In this document: positions 33,286 through 40,537 of the stretch, piece by piece
Layout: each line of letters opens with the position of its first letter
Position numbering within the stretch: position 1 is the stretch's first letter
From: Prevotellaceae bacterium UBA1746
GTDB lineage: Bacteria > Bacteroidota > Bacteroidia > Bacteroidales > Bacteroidaceae
DNA: 41,270 nt
Direction of reading: 5' to 3'
NCBI GenBank assembly: GCA_905369775.1
Contig: CAJPJR010000014.1
Coordinates: forward strand, 1-41,270
Made by a program: the position numbers and the translations under genes
Notes under the pieces: model-generated
What the model was told of the DNA's origin: nothing
Database searches by the model: none
The model's input: the letters and a program-made list of their open reading frames with translations, nothing else

Positions 33286-33382
33286 GGCAAAAAGATGGGG
33301 GCTTTCGGATACGCATTGCGGCGTTTCGCAGAGCAGCTCCCGAGTTCAGGGCGGTGCCCTGCGGATTCGCGCCCGAAAAAAC

Positions 33383-36223
33383 TTATTTGATGTTCTTGGG
33401 ATTGACGAGTTCCGGAATTTTCAAGACTTCGTTCACCTTGATGAAGTCGGGATTCGAGATATTGTTGAAGTGAATGATGTATTTGGCGTAGCTTCGATCG
33501 CCAAAGGTGCGTTCGGCGAGCTTATAGACGTTGTCGCCCGACTTCATCTTGTGCTTGTCGTGCAAACCCACGATGAGAAAACTGCCGCCTTCCACCTGGG
33601 AATATCTTTTTGAGCGGGCAATGATTTTGTCGATTCGGGCCTGTCGTTCGGCAGCGGCCTTTTCTTCCGCAGCCTTTTGGGCAGCGGCGGCTTTTTCGGC
33701 TGCCGCTGTGCTGTCGGCCTTGGCTTTGGTCAACGCCGCGCGTTGATCTGCAGGCTGTGTGCCGTTTTGCGAAGTCTTGTTGTGGGACGGATTTCCACCG
33801 ATGTGCGTGTTTTGGCCGTCGTCTTCCTCAGGAGCGCAGATTTGGTAGAGAGGTTGCAACCAAGTGGGGACGTTCTCGGCCGTGATCGTGCGAGTCTGGC
33901 AGAGATAGCCGAAGTAGCAGCACAAAACGAGCAGCAGCAAGAGAATAATGCCGAGAATTTGTCCCCAGGGGGTCTTCTTTCGTCTCGAACGGTGGCGACG
34001 TCTTCTTGAATGGTGCGATGAGCTTTCGCGAACTTCGTTTTCGCCTGCAGCAGTTGCCGCCGTAGTTTGTGCTGTGGAGGCGGCTACTGATTGCGGCTCG
34101 GCAACATCGGTGCTGACGGAGCCGGTGGGCGTAAGTTCGAGGGGAAGTTCTTCGGTCGAATCGGTGAGTACTTCTTTGCCGAGGCTCTCTTCTGCTGTGC
34201 AGGTGGTGGAAGTCACCGCGTCGACCGCAGTCGGCGATTCGACAGTGGCGGATTGCGTCGCGCTGTCGCAGACTTCTTCGGCAGTGGACTGCGGATAGGT
34301 GAGGATGGGGGCGGCTACCGTGAGCAACTGTGCGGTGTCGGCGGTGGTTTCCTCGGGCGTCTTGTTTTCTTCTTCGGCGGGGAGAGTTGCGGACGATTCG
34401 GTTTCCGGAGTCTCCTCGGGAAGGGGGGCTTCGGCCGATGGTGTGTCTTCGACAGGTGTTTCCGCCTCTTCAGTGTCGACAGGCGTGGGAGCTTCTAAAG
34501 ACTCGAGATCGAGTTGCGGAGCGGCGAACGAAGGAGCGGGTTCCGGGGAGGGTTCCGCAGTTTCCTCGGTCGGAAGGGACGATACTGACGGAGCGTCGTC
34601 TGCGGTTGCGGGAGCTTGCGCCGTTTCGACCGCATTCGTGGAGGGCTCATCGGAGGTTTCGCCTACCAATGTTGGGGCTTCGTTTTCTTCGGCGGGCGTT
34701 TCATTTGCACGCGATGCCTCGTCTGTAACCGCGGGGACGGGTTCTTGTTCGGGGGCGGCGTGACGAATCTCAATGTTGACGGGGATGCGGAATTGATCTC
34801 GGAGTTGAGGCTCGACAATAGGCGTCTCTTCGGGTTCGGGCTCCGTGTGTTCGTCGGCGAGGGCGCGCAGTGCTTCGCGAGTGGGCACAAATTGTAGCGC
34901 GGGACCGTGTGATTCCTGTTCTTCTGTCGATTTTTCAGGTTCCGTTTCGGTGGATTCGGTAGAAGCGGGGGAAAGGGGAGTTGCTGCTTCGGTTGCGGAA
35001 GCTGGTGCTTCGACGAGTTGTTCCGCAGCTTCTGCACTTGTTGTGGTCGATTCGGGAGTTGACTCCTCGGCCAAGTTGAGATCGAGCACGGGAGCGGCTA
35101 CCGTGGAGACAATCTCGGTAGCAGGCGTCTGAGGCGCGGAGTCTATCGGTTTATCAGCGGTGTGCTCTTCGTACGTCGTTGGGTGTTGGGGAGTGTCTTC
35201 CTCGGGGAGAGCCGTTGCCTCTTCGTGTGCTTCTTCTTCCTCTTCGTGTGCTTCTTCTTTCTCTTCGTGCGTTTCTTCTTCCTCCTCGGCCGTTGTTACG
35301 CATGTTTCGTGCACTTCGTTCTCTTCAAAGCGCTTTTCGTTGGTTTCCTCTTCGGTGTCGTGGGAAACAGGGGGCACATTGCTTTCTTCCTCATCGCTGT
35401 TTTCTGCCGTTGCGGCCGTATCATCGGGGGTGTGGGAGAGCAAATCAGAGAGTTGCTCGTTGTTGAGTACGGGCGTCGGAGTTTGAGAAACGAGTAGGGC
35501 GCCGTCGATAATGGGAGCGGGGGTGGGGCGTAGAAGCAGCGAAGAAGTGGTGGTAGCTGTGTGGGCTGTAGAAACGGACTGGTGGTTTTCTACCTCTTCG
35601 TGGGCTTGTTCTGCTGAAACTTCGTGGGAAGGGGCTTCGGTAGTTACGACGGCGTGGACGGAAGTCGGGGCGAATGTGGTTGCTTCTACTGCCGGGACAA
35701 CGTTTTCTTCGGCTTTTTCCGTCGCTGCGTCGGGTTGCTGCTCTTCTTCAGCGGGAGCAGCCGTGTTGGTTTCGCAAGAGGGCGAAGAGGCGACCGGGAT
35801 TTCTGCTGTAGGCTGGGGAGTGTGCGAAGAGGTGGCGGAAGATTCGGTGGATTCTTCCGCGAGTGGGCGCTCTGCCTCCTCGAGTGCGGCCTCCGGTGTC
35901 TTGTCGTTGAGGGTGACCGTCGTGAAGTGTGCGAAGGGACGGTTGACCAATTCGCGCAATGTACCGTCGGGCGTGAAGCTGATCTTGTTGTGTCCGCTGA
36001 TTTGGAAGCGTTCGCCGGTGTTGATGTTCACGCTTTCTCGCTCACTGACCTCCACTAACTTGAAAGTGCCAAAGCCGGTGACTTTGACAAAGCTGTCTTT
36101 GAGAAGACCTTCTTCGGTCAACTCAAAGAAAGAGCGCACGAAATCCTCGGCTTGTTCGAGGGGCAGCGATTCGCGCTCGGCCAAAAGTGCCGCAAGATCT
36201 TGAAGGGTGTACTTTTTCTCCAT
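33383..36223 (-). CDS. Membrane-spanning HU-family DNA-binding protein with C-terminal LysM domain
   Basis: 946 residues. Residues 1-95 resemble an HU/IHF domain: a helical start (YTLQDLAALLAERESLPLEQ), then beta-strands and arms (VKVTGFGTFKLVEVSERE, FQISGHNKISFTPDGTLREL). About 96-740 is an acidic Glu/Thr/Ala/Ser/Pro/Val linker. Basic RRRRHRSRRKK at about 740-750 precedes one hydrophobic helix (about 755-776, ILGIILLLLLVLCCYFGYLC). An Ala/Lys/Glu helical stretch follows (about 828-872), then LysM at about 876-939 (KSGDNVYKLAERTFGDRSYA, NPDFIKVNEVLKIPEL). By the positive-inside rule, HU and linker are cytoplasmic and LysM is periplasmic, where the family binds peptidoglycan. A nucleoid-envelope tether is inference. 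It lies 40 bases after a small HU gene. Confidence 0.88.
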   Translation of the reverse strand: MEKKYTLQDLAALLAERESLPLEQAEDFVRSFFELTEEGLLKDSFVKVTGFGTFKLVEVSERESVNINTGERFQISGHNKISFTPDGTLRELVNRPFAHFTTVTLNDKTPEAALEEAERPLAEESTESSATSSHTPQPTAEIPVASSPSCETNTAAPAEEEQQPDAATEKAEENVVPAVEATTFAPTSVHAVVTTEAPSHEVSAEQAHEEVENHQSVSTAHTATTTSSLLLRPTPAPIIDGALLVSQTPTPVLNNEQLSDLLSHTPDDTAATAENSDEEESNVPPVSHDTEEETNEKRFEENEVHETCVTTAEEEEETHEEKEEAHEEEEEAHEEATALPEEDTPQHPTTYEEHTADKPIDSAPQTPATEIVSTVAAPVLDLNLAEESTPESTTTSAEAAEQLVEAPASATEAATPLSPASTESTETEPEKSTEEQESHGPALQFVPTREALRALADEHTEPEPEETPIVEPQLRDQFRIPVNIEIRHAAPEQEPVPAVTDEASRANETPAEENEAPTLVGETSDEPSTNAVETAQAPATADDAPSVSSLPTEETAEPSPEPAPSFAAPQLDLESLEAPTPVDTEEAETPVEDTPSAEAPLPEETPETESSATLPAEEENKTPEETTADTAQLLTVAAPILTYPQSTAEEVCDSATQSATVESPTAVDAVTSTTCTAEESLGKEVLTDSTEELPLELTPTGSVSTDVAEPQSVAASTAQTTAATAAGENEVRESSSHHSRRRRHRSRRKKTPWGQILGIILLLLLVLCCYFGYLCQTRTITAENVPTWLQPLYQICAPEEDDGQNTHIGGNPSHNKTSQNGTQPADQRAALTKAKADSTAAAEKAAAAQKAAEEKAAAERQARIDKIIARSKRYSQVEGGSFLIVGLHDKHKMKSGDNVYKLAERTFGDRSYAKYIIHFNNISNPDFIKVNEVLKIPELVNPKNIK
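35219..35281 (-). repeat. Three tandem 21-base units in the HU-LysM linker
   Basis: Units 35219-35239, 35240-35260 and 35261-35281 are near-identical (ctcttcgtgtgcttcttct plus two bases on the plus strand). They code, in the minus frame, for THEEKEE, AHEEEEE and the related next seven residues. Because the unit is a whole number of codons, its copy number can change by slippage without breaking the frame. Confidence 0.85.
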
Positions 36224-36263
36224 GTGTAAATGGTGTTACGCGTTGGCTTTGTGGGGAAAAAAA

Positions 36264-36539
36264 TCACGCGTTGGCCTTTTCCTTCATGGCATTGCTGGGT
36301 TTGAAGGAGATGGCCAATTTGGGAGGTACGAGTTGTCGTTGTTTGCTCGAGGGGTTGACGATGATGCGTTCCTTCTTCTTCTTCACTTCGAAGGCGCCGA
36401 AGCTCTGAACGGTGAGGGTATCGCCTTCTTCGAGGGTGTCGGCGAGAAGTTCCACCAAGCTATCGACTAATTGCTTGGTACCTTTTTGGCTTTTGTCGGT
36501 GCGCGCTGCAAGAGCGTTGATAAACTCTTTGTTGTTCAT
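36264..36539 (-). CDS. HU family DNA-binding protein
   Basis: 91 residues, the standard HU/IHF size. The helical N-terminus (FINALAARTDKSQKGTKQLV) is followed by the core VQSFGAFEVKKKKERIIVNP and a C-terminal KLAISFKPSNAMKEK. The usual NPxTG at the arm tip is replaced by NPSSKQRQL, as in the IHF-like HU proteins I recall from Bacteroidota. HU proteins bend and compact DNA in the nucleoid. It lies 23 bases after rimO and 40 before the HU-LysM gene, so all three may share a transcript. Adjacent HU genes raise the chance of a heterodimer with the tethered protein, which is inference. Confidence 0.94.
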   Translation of the reverse strand: MNNKEFINALAARTDKSQKGTKQLVDSLVELLADTLEEGDTLTVQSFGAFEVKKKKERIIVNPSSKQRQLVPPKLAISFKPSNAMKEKANA

Positions 36540-36562
36540 GCCGGCGAGAATAGAGGAGTTGC

Positions 36563-37873
36563 TTATTGTATTTCGGCATAGAGGTCGAATTCCTCTGCCG
36601 ATGTGACTTTGGCGTTGTAAAAACTGCCGATTTCCAGCGGACGGTCGGTGGCGCGAATCAGCACCTCGCAGTCTACTTCCGGAGAATCGTATTCTGTGCG
36701 ACCAATATAGTAGTCGCCTTCTTTCCGATCGATGACAATTCGGAAGGTTTGCCCCACTTTTTCGGCCAATAGTTCCGCTGAAATTTCTTCTTGCAAAGCC
36801 ATTAGTCGGTCTAATCTCGCCTGTTTCACCTCTGCGGGGACATCATCTTCGTAATTGTCTGCGGCGTATGTGCCTTCCTCTTCGCTGTATGCGAAAGCAC
36901 CCATGCGGTCAAAGCGTGCGGTGCGCACGAAATCCATGAGTTCTTCGAAGTCCTCATCTGTTTCTCCGGGAAAACCGACCATGAGGGTGGTGCGCAGGGT
37001 GATGTCGGGGACTTCGCGGCGGAAGGCAGCCACGAGGTCGAGTGTTTCTTGCTTGGTAATGTGGCGCTTCATGCGCGAAAGCATGTGATCAGACACGTGT
37101 TGTAACGCGATGTCGAGATATTTGCACACATTCTTGTGCTCGCGAATCACGCGCAAGAGTTCCATCGGGAAATGGTTGGGATAGGCGTAGTGCAAACGTA
37201 TCCATTCCACGCCGGGAATCTGGGCCATGCGCTCAATTAACTCCGCGATGCGACGATGACCATACAGATCTACGCCATAATAGGTGAGTTCTTGGGCAAT
37301 AATCTGGAACTCTTTCACTCCGCTCTTTACCAATTCCTCGACTTCTGCGAGGATTTCTTCGATGGGGCGGCTTGTATGCGGACCGGTGATGAGGGGAATG
37401 GCGCAATAGGCGCAGCTGCGGTCGCATCCTTCCGAGATCTTGAGAAAGGCGTAGTGCTTTGGCGTGGTCAGCACGCGGGTGTTGAGGGCTTGGCACGATG
37501 CGCTCTCCGAAAGACCGGAGGGCGAAAGATCTTTGATGAGGTCTTTCCAGTCGAACTTTCCGTAGAAACGGTCTACTTCGGGGATTTCTTCCCGAAGTTC
37601 TTTGCGATAGCGTTCAGAAAGGCACCCCATCACGTAAATACGGTTGAGATTTCCCTCATTTTTCTGTTCCACCAGCTCAAGAATTGAGTTGATGCTCTCC
37701 TCTTTCGCGTCGCCGATGAATCCGCAAGTGTTGATCACTGCGATGTCGCCGTGGAGTTCATCAGGGTTGTGGTGGAAATCGCAACCGATGGCGGCAAATT
37801 GGCGAAGTAGGTTCTCAGAGTCCACGAGGTTCTTGGAGCACCCCATGGTGATAACGTCTATCGTATGTTTCAT
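36563..37873 (-). CDS. rimO: Ribosomal protein S12 methylthiotransferase
   Basis: 436 residues. A radical-SAM methylthiotransferase that adds a methylthio group to an Asp of ribosomal protein S12. The N-terminal iron-sulphur cluster uses Cys12, Cys50 and Cys84 (GCSKNLVDSE, NTCGFIGDA, MGCLSERY). The radical-SAM cluster is Cys150-Asp-Arg-Ser-Cys154-Ala-Tyr-Cys157. The C-terminal TRAM-like domain starts after about residue 370 (KVGQTFRIVIDRKEGDYYIG). The GCSKNLVDSE signature separates RimO from the tRNA enzyme MiaB. It follows ftsY by 92 bases and precedes HU by 23. Confidence 0.97.
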   Translation of the reverse strand: MKHTIDVITMGCSKNLVDSENLLRQFAAIGCDFHHNPDELHGDIAVINTCGFIGDAKEESINSILELVEQKNEGNLNRIYVMGCLSERYRKELREEIPEVDRFYGKFDWKDLIKDLSPSGLSESASCQALNTRVLTTPKHYAFLKISEGCDRSCAYCAIPLITGPHTSRPIEEILAEVEELVKSGVKEFQIIAQELTYYGVDLYGHRRIAELIERMAQIPGVEWIRLHYAYPNHFPMELLRVIREHKNVCKYLDIALQHVSDHMLSRMKRHITKQETLDLVAAFRREVPDITLRTTLMVGFPGETDEDFEELMDFVRTARFDRMGAFAYSEEEGTYAADNYEDDVPAEVKQARLDRLMALQEEISAELLAEKVGQTFRIVIDRKEGDYYIGRTEYDSPEVDCEVLIRATDRPLEIGSFYNAKVTSAEEFDLYAEIQ

Positions 37874-37965
37874 TGTTAAGTTCGTCTATGTCGTCTCTGC
37901 GGAGCGTGGGGAGGACGCTGCGAGTCTTGCTCGTAGCGTAGGGGGCGTTGCGTGGAAATTGCGAA

Positions 37966-38928
37966 TCAATTGTCGGAGAACAGGGATTCAACAAATTCTT
38001 TTGCGTTGAAGGGTTGTAAATCCGTCATCTTTTCACCGAGACCGATGTACTTTACCGGGATCTTCATTTGGTGGGAGATTCCAATAACGACGCCACCTTT
38101 GGCCGTTCCGTCGAGTTTTGTAATGGCCAAAGCCGTGATTTCGGTGGCCAGTGCGAATTGTTTGGCTTGTTCGTAGGCATTTTGCCCCGTACTACCGTCG
38201 AGAACGAGTAGAACTTGGTCGGGTGCGTCGGCATCCAGCTTTTGCATCACTTTTTTGATCTTACTCAGTTCGTTCATCAAGCCGACTTTGTTGTGCAGTC
38301 GACCGGCTGTGTCGATAATGACCACATCGGCTTGCTCAGCCTTGGCATGTGCCACCGTGTCGTAGGCCACAGAAGCCGGATCAGCTCCCATTTTCTGTTT
38401 GACCACGGGAACTCCGATGCGTTGGCCCCAGATGTCGAGTTGCTCGATGGCGGCTGCGCGGAAGGTGTCGGCGGCTCCCAGAATCACTTTCTTGCCTTCG
38501 GCCTTAAATTGGTAGGCTAATTTGGCGATAGTGGTGGTTTTGCCCACACCATTGACGCCTACGACGAGAATGACGTACGGACGTCGCCCTTCGGGTAGCT
38601 CGAAACCTTCGTTGTCTTTCGTATTGCCATCGGCAGCCAGGAGGGCGATGATTTCTTCTTTGAGGATGCGGTTGAGTTCACTCGTACCCACATACTTGTC
38701 TCGTGCTACTCGCGCTTCAATGTTGCGGATTACATCGAGCGTGGTGTTCACTCCCACGTCGCTTGTTATGAGCACGTCTTCCAAATCATCGAGCACATCG
38801 TCGTCGACTTTGGATTTCCCGGCTACGGCGTGAGCGATCTTGCTGAAAACGCTGGTTTTGGTGTTCTGAAGTCCATTGTCGAGCGTTTCTTTCTTTTCTT
38901 TTTTGGAGAACAGGTCGAAGAATCCCAT
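37966..38928 (-). CDS. ftsY: Signal recognition particle receptor FtsY
   Basis: 320 residues from the ATG at 38928 (MGFFDLFSKKEKKETLDNGL), a typical Bacteroidota FtsY start; a longer frame reaches 39018 but its first 30 residues overlap the promoter and lack family features. FtsY is the membrane-linked GTPase that receives ribosome-SRP complexes. The GTP sites are GVNGVGKT at 124-131, DTAGR at 206-210 and TKLD at 270-273; GADTF-like GAADTFRAAAIEQL and GLGEKMTDLQPF are also present. There is almost no acidic A domain, unlike E. coli FtsY. A terminator lies before it, so it probably has its own promoter. Confidence 0.97.
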   Translation of the reverse strand: MGFFDLFSKKEKKETLDNGLQNTKTSVFSKIAHAVAGKSKVDDDVLDDLEDVLITSDVGVNTTLDVIRNIEARVARDKYVGTSELNRILKEEIIALLAADGNTKDNEGFELPEGRRPYVILVVGVNGVGKTTTIAKLAYQFKAEGKKVILGAADTFRAAAIEQLDIWGQRIGVPVVKQKMGADPASVAYDTVAHAKAEQADVVIIDTAGRLHNKVGLMNELSKIKKVMQKLDADAPDQVLLVLDGSTGQNAYEQAKQFALATEITALAITKLDGTAKGGVVIGISHQMKIPVKYIGLGEKMTDLQPFNAKEFVESLFSDN

Positions 38929-38948
38929 GATGACAGATATAGTTTGTG

Positions 38949-38956
38949 CAAATTTA
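38949..38956 (-). promoter_or_regulatory. Candidate ftsY -7 box
   Basis: TAAATTTG on the minus strand, 20 bases before the ATG, fits TAnnTTTG. No TTTG at the expected spacing upstream. Position just after a terminator supports it. Confidence 0.45.
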
Positions 38957-39007
38957 CGACAAAAAAGTGGGACTCGTATACTATTTAGCTTGGAAAAGAG
39001 TAAAAAA

Positions 39008-39032
39008 AGCCATCGCATGGGCTGCGATGGCT
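39008..39032 (-). terminator. Terminator of rpmB-rpmG-DUF4295
   Basis: AGCCATCGCA (39008-39017) pairs with TGCGATGGCT (39023-39032) over a five-base loop. On the minus strand it is followed by TTTTTTT. It lies 67 bases after the DUF4295 stop and before ftsY. Confidence 0.88.
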
Positions 39033-39099
39033 CTCCTTTTCGGCGCGCTTAGGCGTCGATAGCGGTTGTTTGAGGTCGAAACAGGGTTCCGACTCAAAA

Positions 39100-39258
39100 T
39101 TAGTTCTTGAAGAAGGCTGCAACGTCTTCGTTGCGAACCATCTGCTCGTCAAAGCAGTAGGCACCCGTCTTGGGGCTCTTTACCACTTTGATGACTTTCG
39201 TATAAGAGCGTCCGTCCGTCTTACCGGATTGGAGCGATGCGACTGTCTTTTTAGCCAT
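39100..39258 (-). CDS. DUF4295 small protein
   Basis: 52 residues, MAKKTVASLQSGKTDGRSYT at the start and VRNEDVAAFFKN at the end. This is the Bacteroidota-specific DUF4295 protein that, as I recall it, follows rpmG in many genomes and is thought to be ribosome-associated. It is highly basic in the first half. It lies 24 bases after rpmG and is followed by the operon terminator. It is easily missed by gene finders because of its size. Confidence 0.93.
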   Translation of the reverse strand: MAKKTVASLQSGKTDGRSYTKVIKVVKSPKTGAYCFDEQMVRNEDVAAFFKN

Positions 39259-39282
39259 GGTTGTGCTGCTGTTGCGAGGTTA

Positions 39283-39471
39283 TTATTTGATTTCCTTGTG
39301 GATGGTCATGCGCTTGAGAATCGGGTTGTACTTCTTCAGCTCGAGGCGTTCGGGAGTGTTCTTGCGATTCTTTGTCGTGATGTAACGGCTAGTGCCGGGC
39401 ATGCCGCTTTCTTTATGTTCGGTGCATTCGAGGATTACCTGAACGCGATTACCTTTCGCTTTCTTTGCCAT
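39283..39471 (-). CDS. rpmG: 50S ribosomal protein L33 (zinc-free form)
   Basis: 62 residues. Core signature SRYITTKNRKNTPERLELKK is intact. L33 exists in a zinc-binding form with four cysteines and a form without; here only one cysteine remains (ECTEH) and the KYNPIL stretch replaces the usual KYCPxC, so this is the zinc-free form. It starts 11 bases after rpmB and is followed by DUF4295. Confidence 0.96.
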   Translation of the reverse strand: MAKKAKGNRVQVILECTEHKESGMPGTSRYITTKNRKNTPERLELKKYNPILKRMTIHKEIK

Positions 39472-39482
39472 CGTGATATGGT

Positions 39483-39743
39483 TTAGCCGATTACTTTGAT
39501 GTCTTTCCAGTCACAGTAGCCTTTGGCCACTGCATTGACGAGAGCTGCGTCGAGCCCTACCTTGTTGATCGTGCGGAGACCTGCTGCCGAAAGTTTCAGC
39601 GAGATCCAGCAACCTTGTTCTACGTAGTAGAATTTCTTTGTGAACAAGTTGGCATCGAAGGTACGCTTGGTGCGACGTTTCGAGTGCGAAACGTTGTTGC
39701 CAATCATGGCTTTCTTACCAGTAATTTGACAAATCTTAGACAT
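39483..39743 (-). CDS. rpmB: 50S ribosomal protein L28
   Basis: 86 residues from the ATG at 39743 (MSKICQITGKKAMIGNNVSH); a longer frame upstream runs through the leader and is rejected. Family residues SHSKRRTKRTFDANLF and LSAAGLRTINK are present. Only Cys5 of the usual two CxxC pairs remains, so it is probably zinc-free. It is the first gene of the rpmB-rpmG-DUF4295 operon and has a near-perfect promoter. Confidence 0.96.
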   Translation of the reverse strand: MSKICQITGKKAMIGNNVSHSKRRTKRTFDANLFTKKFYYVEQGCWISLKLSAAGLRTINKVGLDAALVNAVAKGYCDWKDIKVIG

Positions 39744-39796
39744 TGCTATCTGTAGTTTTCTTGTTTCAGTTGAAGTAGTTATTCCCAATCGAGTTG

Positions 39797-39828
39797 CAAA
39801 TTTACACGATAAATTCCTATCTCACAAA
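39797..39828 (-). promoter_or_regulatory. rpmB operon promoter
   Basis: Minus strand: TTTG (39825-39828), 20 bases, then TAAATTTG (39797-39804). This is the best promoter match in the window. The predicted start near 39790 gives a leader of about 47 bases, in which no L28-binding structure was recognised. Confidence 0.82.
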
Positions 39829-39903
39829 CTTTTCCCTGATTATTTTCCGCTGCGATGGCAGTTTCGCCCATTCTCTTCGGTGAGGAGTGGGAAATTGCGA
39901 CGT

Positions 39904-39940
39904 TCGCCGCGCAAATCTTGTGGTAGGACTTGCGCGGCGA
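39904..39940 (-). terminator. Hairpin after the CinA-like gene
   Basis: TCGCCGCGCAA (39904-39914) pairs perfectly with TTGCGCGGCGA (39930-39940) over a 15-base loop. No long T-run follows on the minus strand, so efficiency is uncertain. It starts 33 bases after the stop, right after a TATATATAAG motif. Confidence 0.55.
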
Positions 39941-39973
39941 GCGTATATATAAGAGATGAGTGTGGCGCCTCTC

Positions 39974-40492
39974 TTAGGCTTCCTCTTCGGTTCCGAGATC
40001 CGCCTTGAGAAAATCGAGCAGCATGTGCATGGCAGTCGAAGTGGCGGAGGCGAGGTTCTTGTCGCGGCCGTTGTCTTCTTCGAGCATGACGGTCTCAATG
40101 CGCTGGCTGTTGCCCACTGCGATCCAGATGGTGCCGACGAGCACGCCGTTTTTGCCGTTCTCCACGCCTCCGGGGCCGGCGAATCCGGTCACCGAAACGG
40201 CGTAGTCGGTGTTGAACACGCGCAAGGCGCCTTTCACCATTTGGCGAGCCACTTCCTCGCACACGGGAGTTTGTTCTTCGATGACTTGAGCGTCGACGCC
40301 GAGCAGGTTGATCTTCACTTCATTGGCGTAGGAAACCACGCCACCCTTGAAGTATTGCGATGCACCGGGGACGGCGGTGATCACACTGGCCACGCGGCCG
40401 GAGGTGCAACTCTCAGCAGTGGAGAGCGTTTTGTGGTTACGCCAAAGGATTTCGTTGATTTCCTTGCTGACTACTTTGAGGTCTAAGTCCAT
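39974..40492 (-). CDS. CinA C-terminal domain protein (nicotinamide-nucleotide amidase type)
   Basis: 172 residues, equal to the C-terminal domain of CinA alone, without the N-terminal MocF-like part. Typical motifs are LSTAESCTSGRVASVITAVP, GASQYFKGGVVSYANEVK and AVSVTGFAGPGG. In other bacteria such proteins hydrolyse nicotinamide mononucleotide to nicotinate mononucleotide (PncC activity); activity here is inferred. It starts 45 bases after tsaD and its transcript may end at the hairpin 39904-39940. Confidence 0.92.
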   Translation of the reverse strand: MDLDLKVVSKEINEILWRNHKTLSTAESCTSGRVASVITAVPGASQYFKGGVVSYANEVKINLLGVDAQVIEEQTPVCEEVARQMVKGALRVFNTDYAVSVTGFAGPGGVENGKNGVLVGTIWIAVGNSQRIETVMLEEDNGRDKNLASATSTAMHMLLDFLKADLGTEEEA

Positions 40493-40537
40493 GGTCTGGG
40501 GTTTATATGATGTTTTTTGGGTGATGCGTGATAGCGG

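Larger units (their letters stand above)
32943..33382. other. 440-base gene-free, strongly structured stretch after cdd
   Basis: No convincing coding frame. It is dense in inverted repeats: GTGCCC/GGGCAC near 32961-32990, CGAGCCTCT/AGAGGCTCG near 33026-33100, a CCTC-GGAA-GAGG mini-hairpin, CTTGC/GCAAG, and GTGCAG/CTGCAC that would cross the CGAGCCTCT stem. It then has a perfect 16-pair hairpin (33143-33180) and a perfect 38-base palindrome (33248-33285). A small RNA is possible, but no promoter at consensus spacing was found. Confidence 0.45.

Noticed and set aside
34091..36203. Ser/Val/Gly-rich plus-strand frames opposite the HU-LysM linker
   Set aside because: They are produced by the Glu/Thr/Ala-rich codons on the other strand and have no gene-like start.
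37916..37938. Small hairpin in the ftsY-rimO gap
   Set aside because: Eight pairs with two mismatches and no T-run; too weak to call a terminator.
39956..40486. Plus-strand open frame opposite the CinA-like gene
   Set aside because: Almost exact mirror of a well-supported gene; no motif or start signal.
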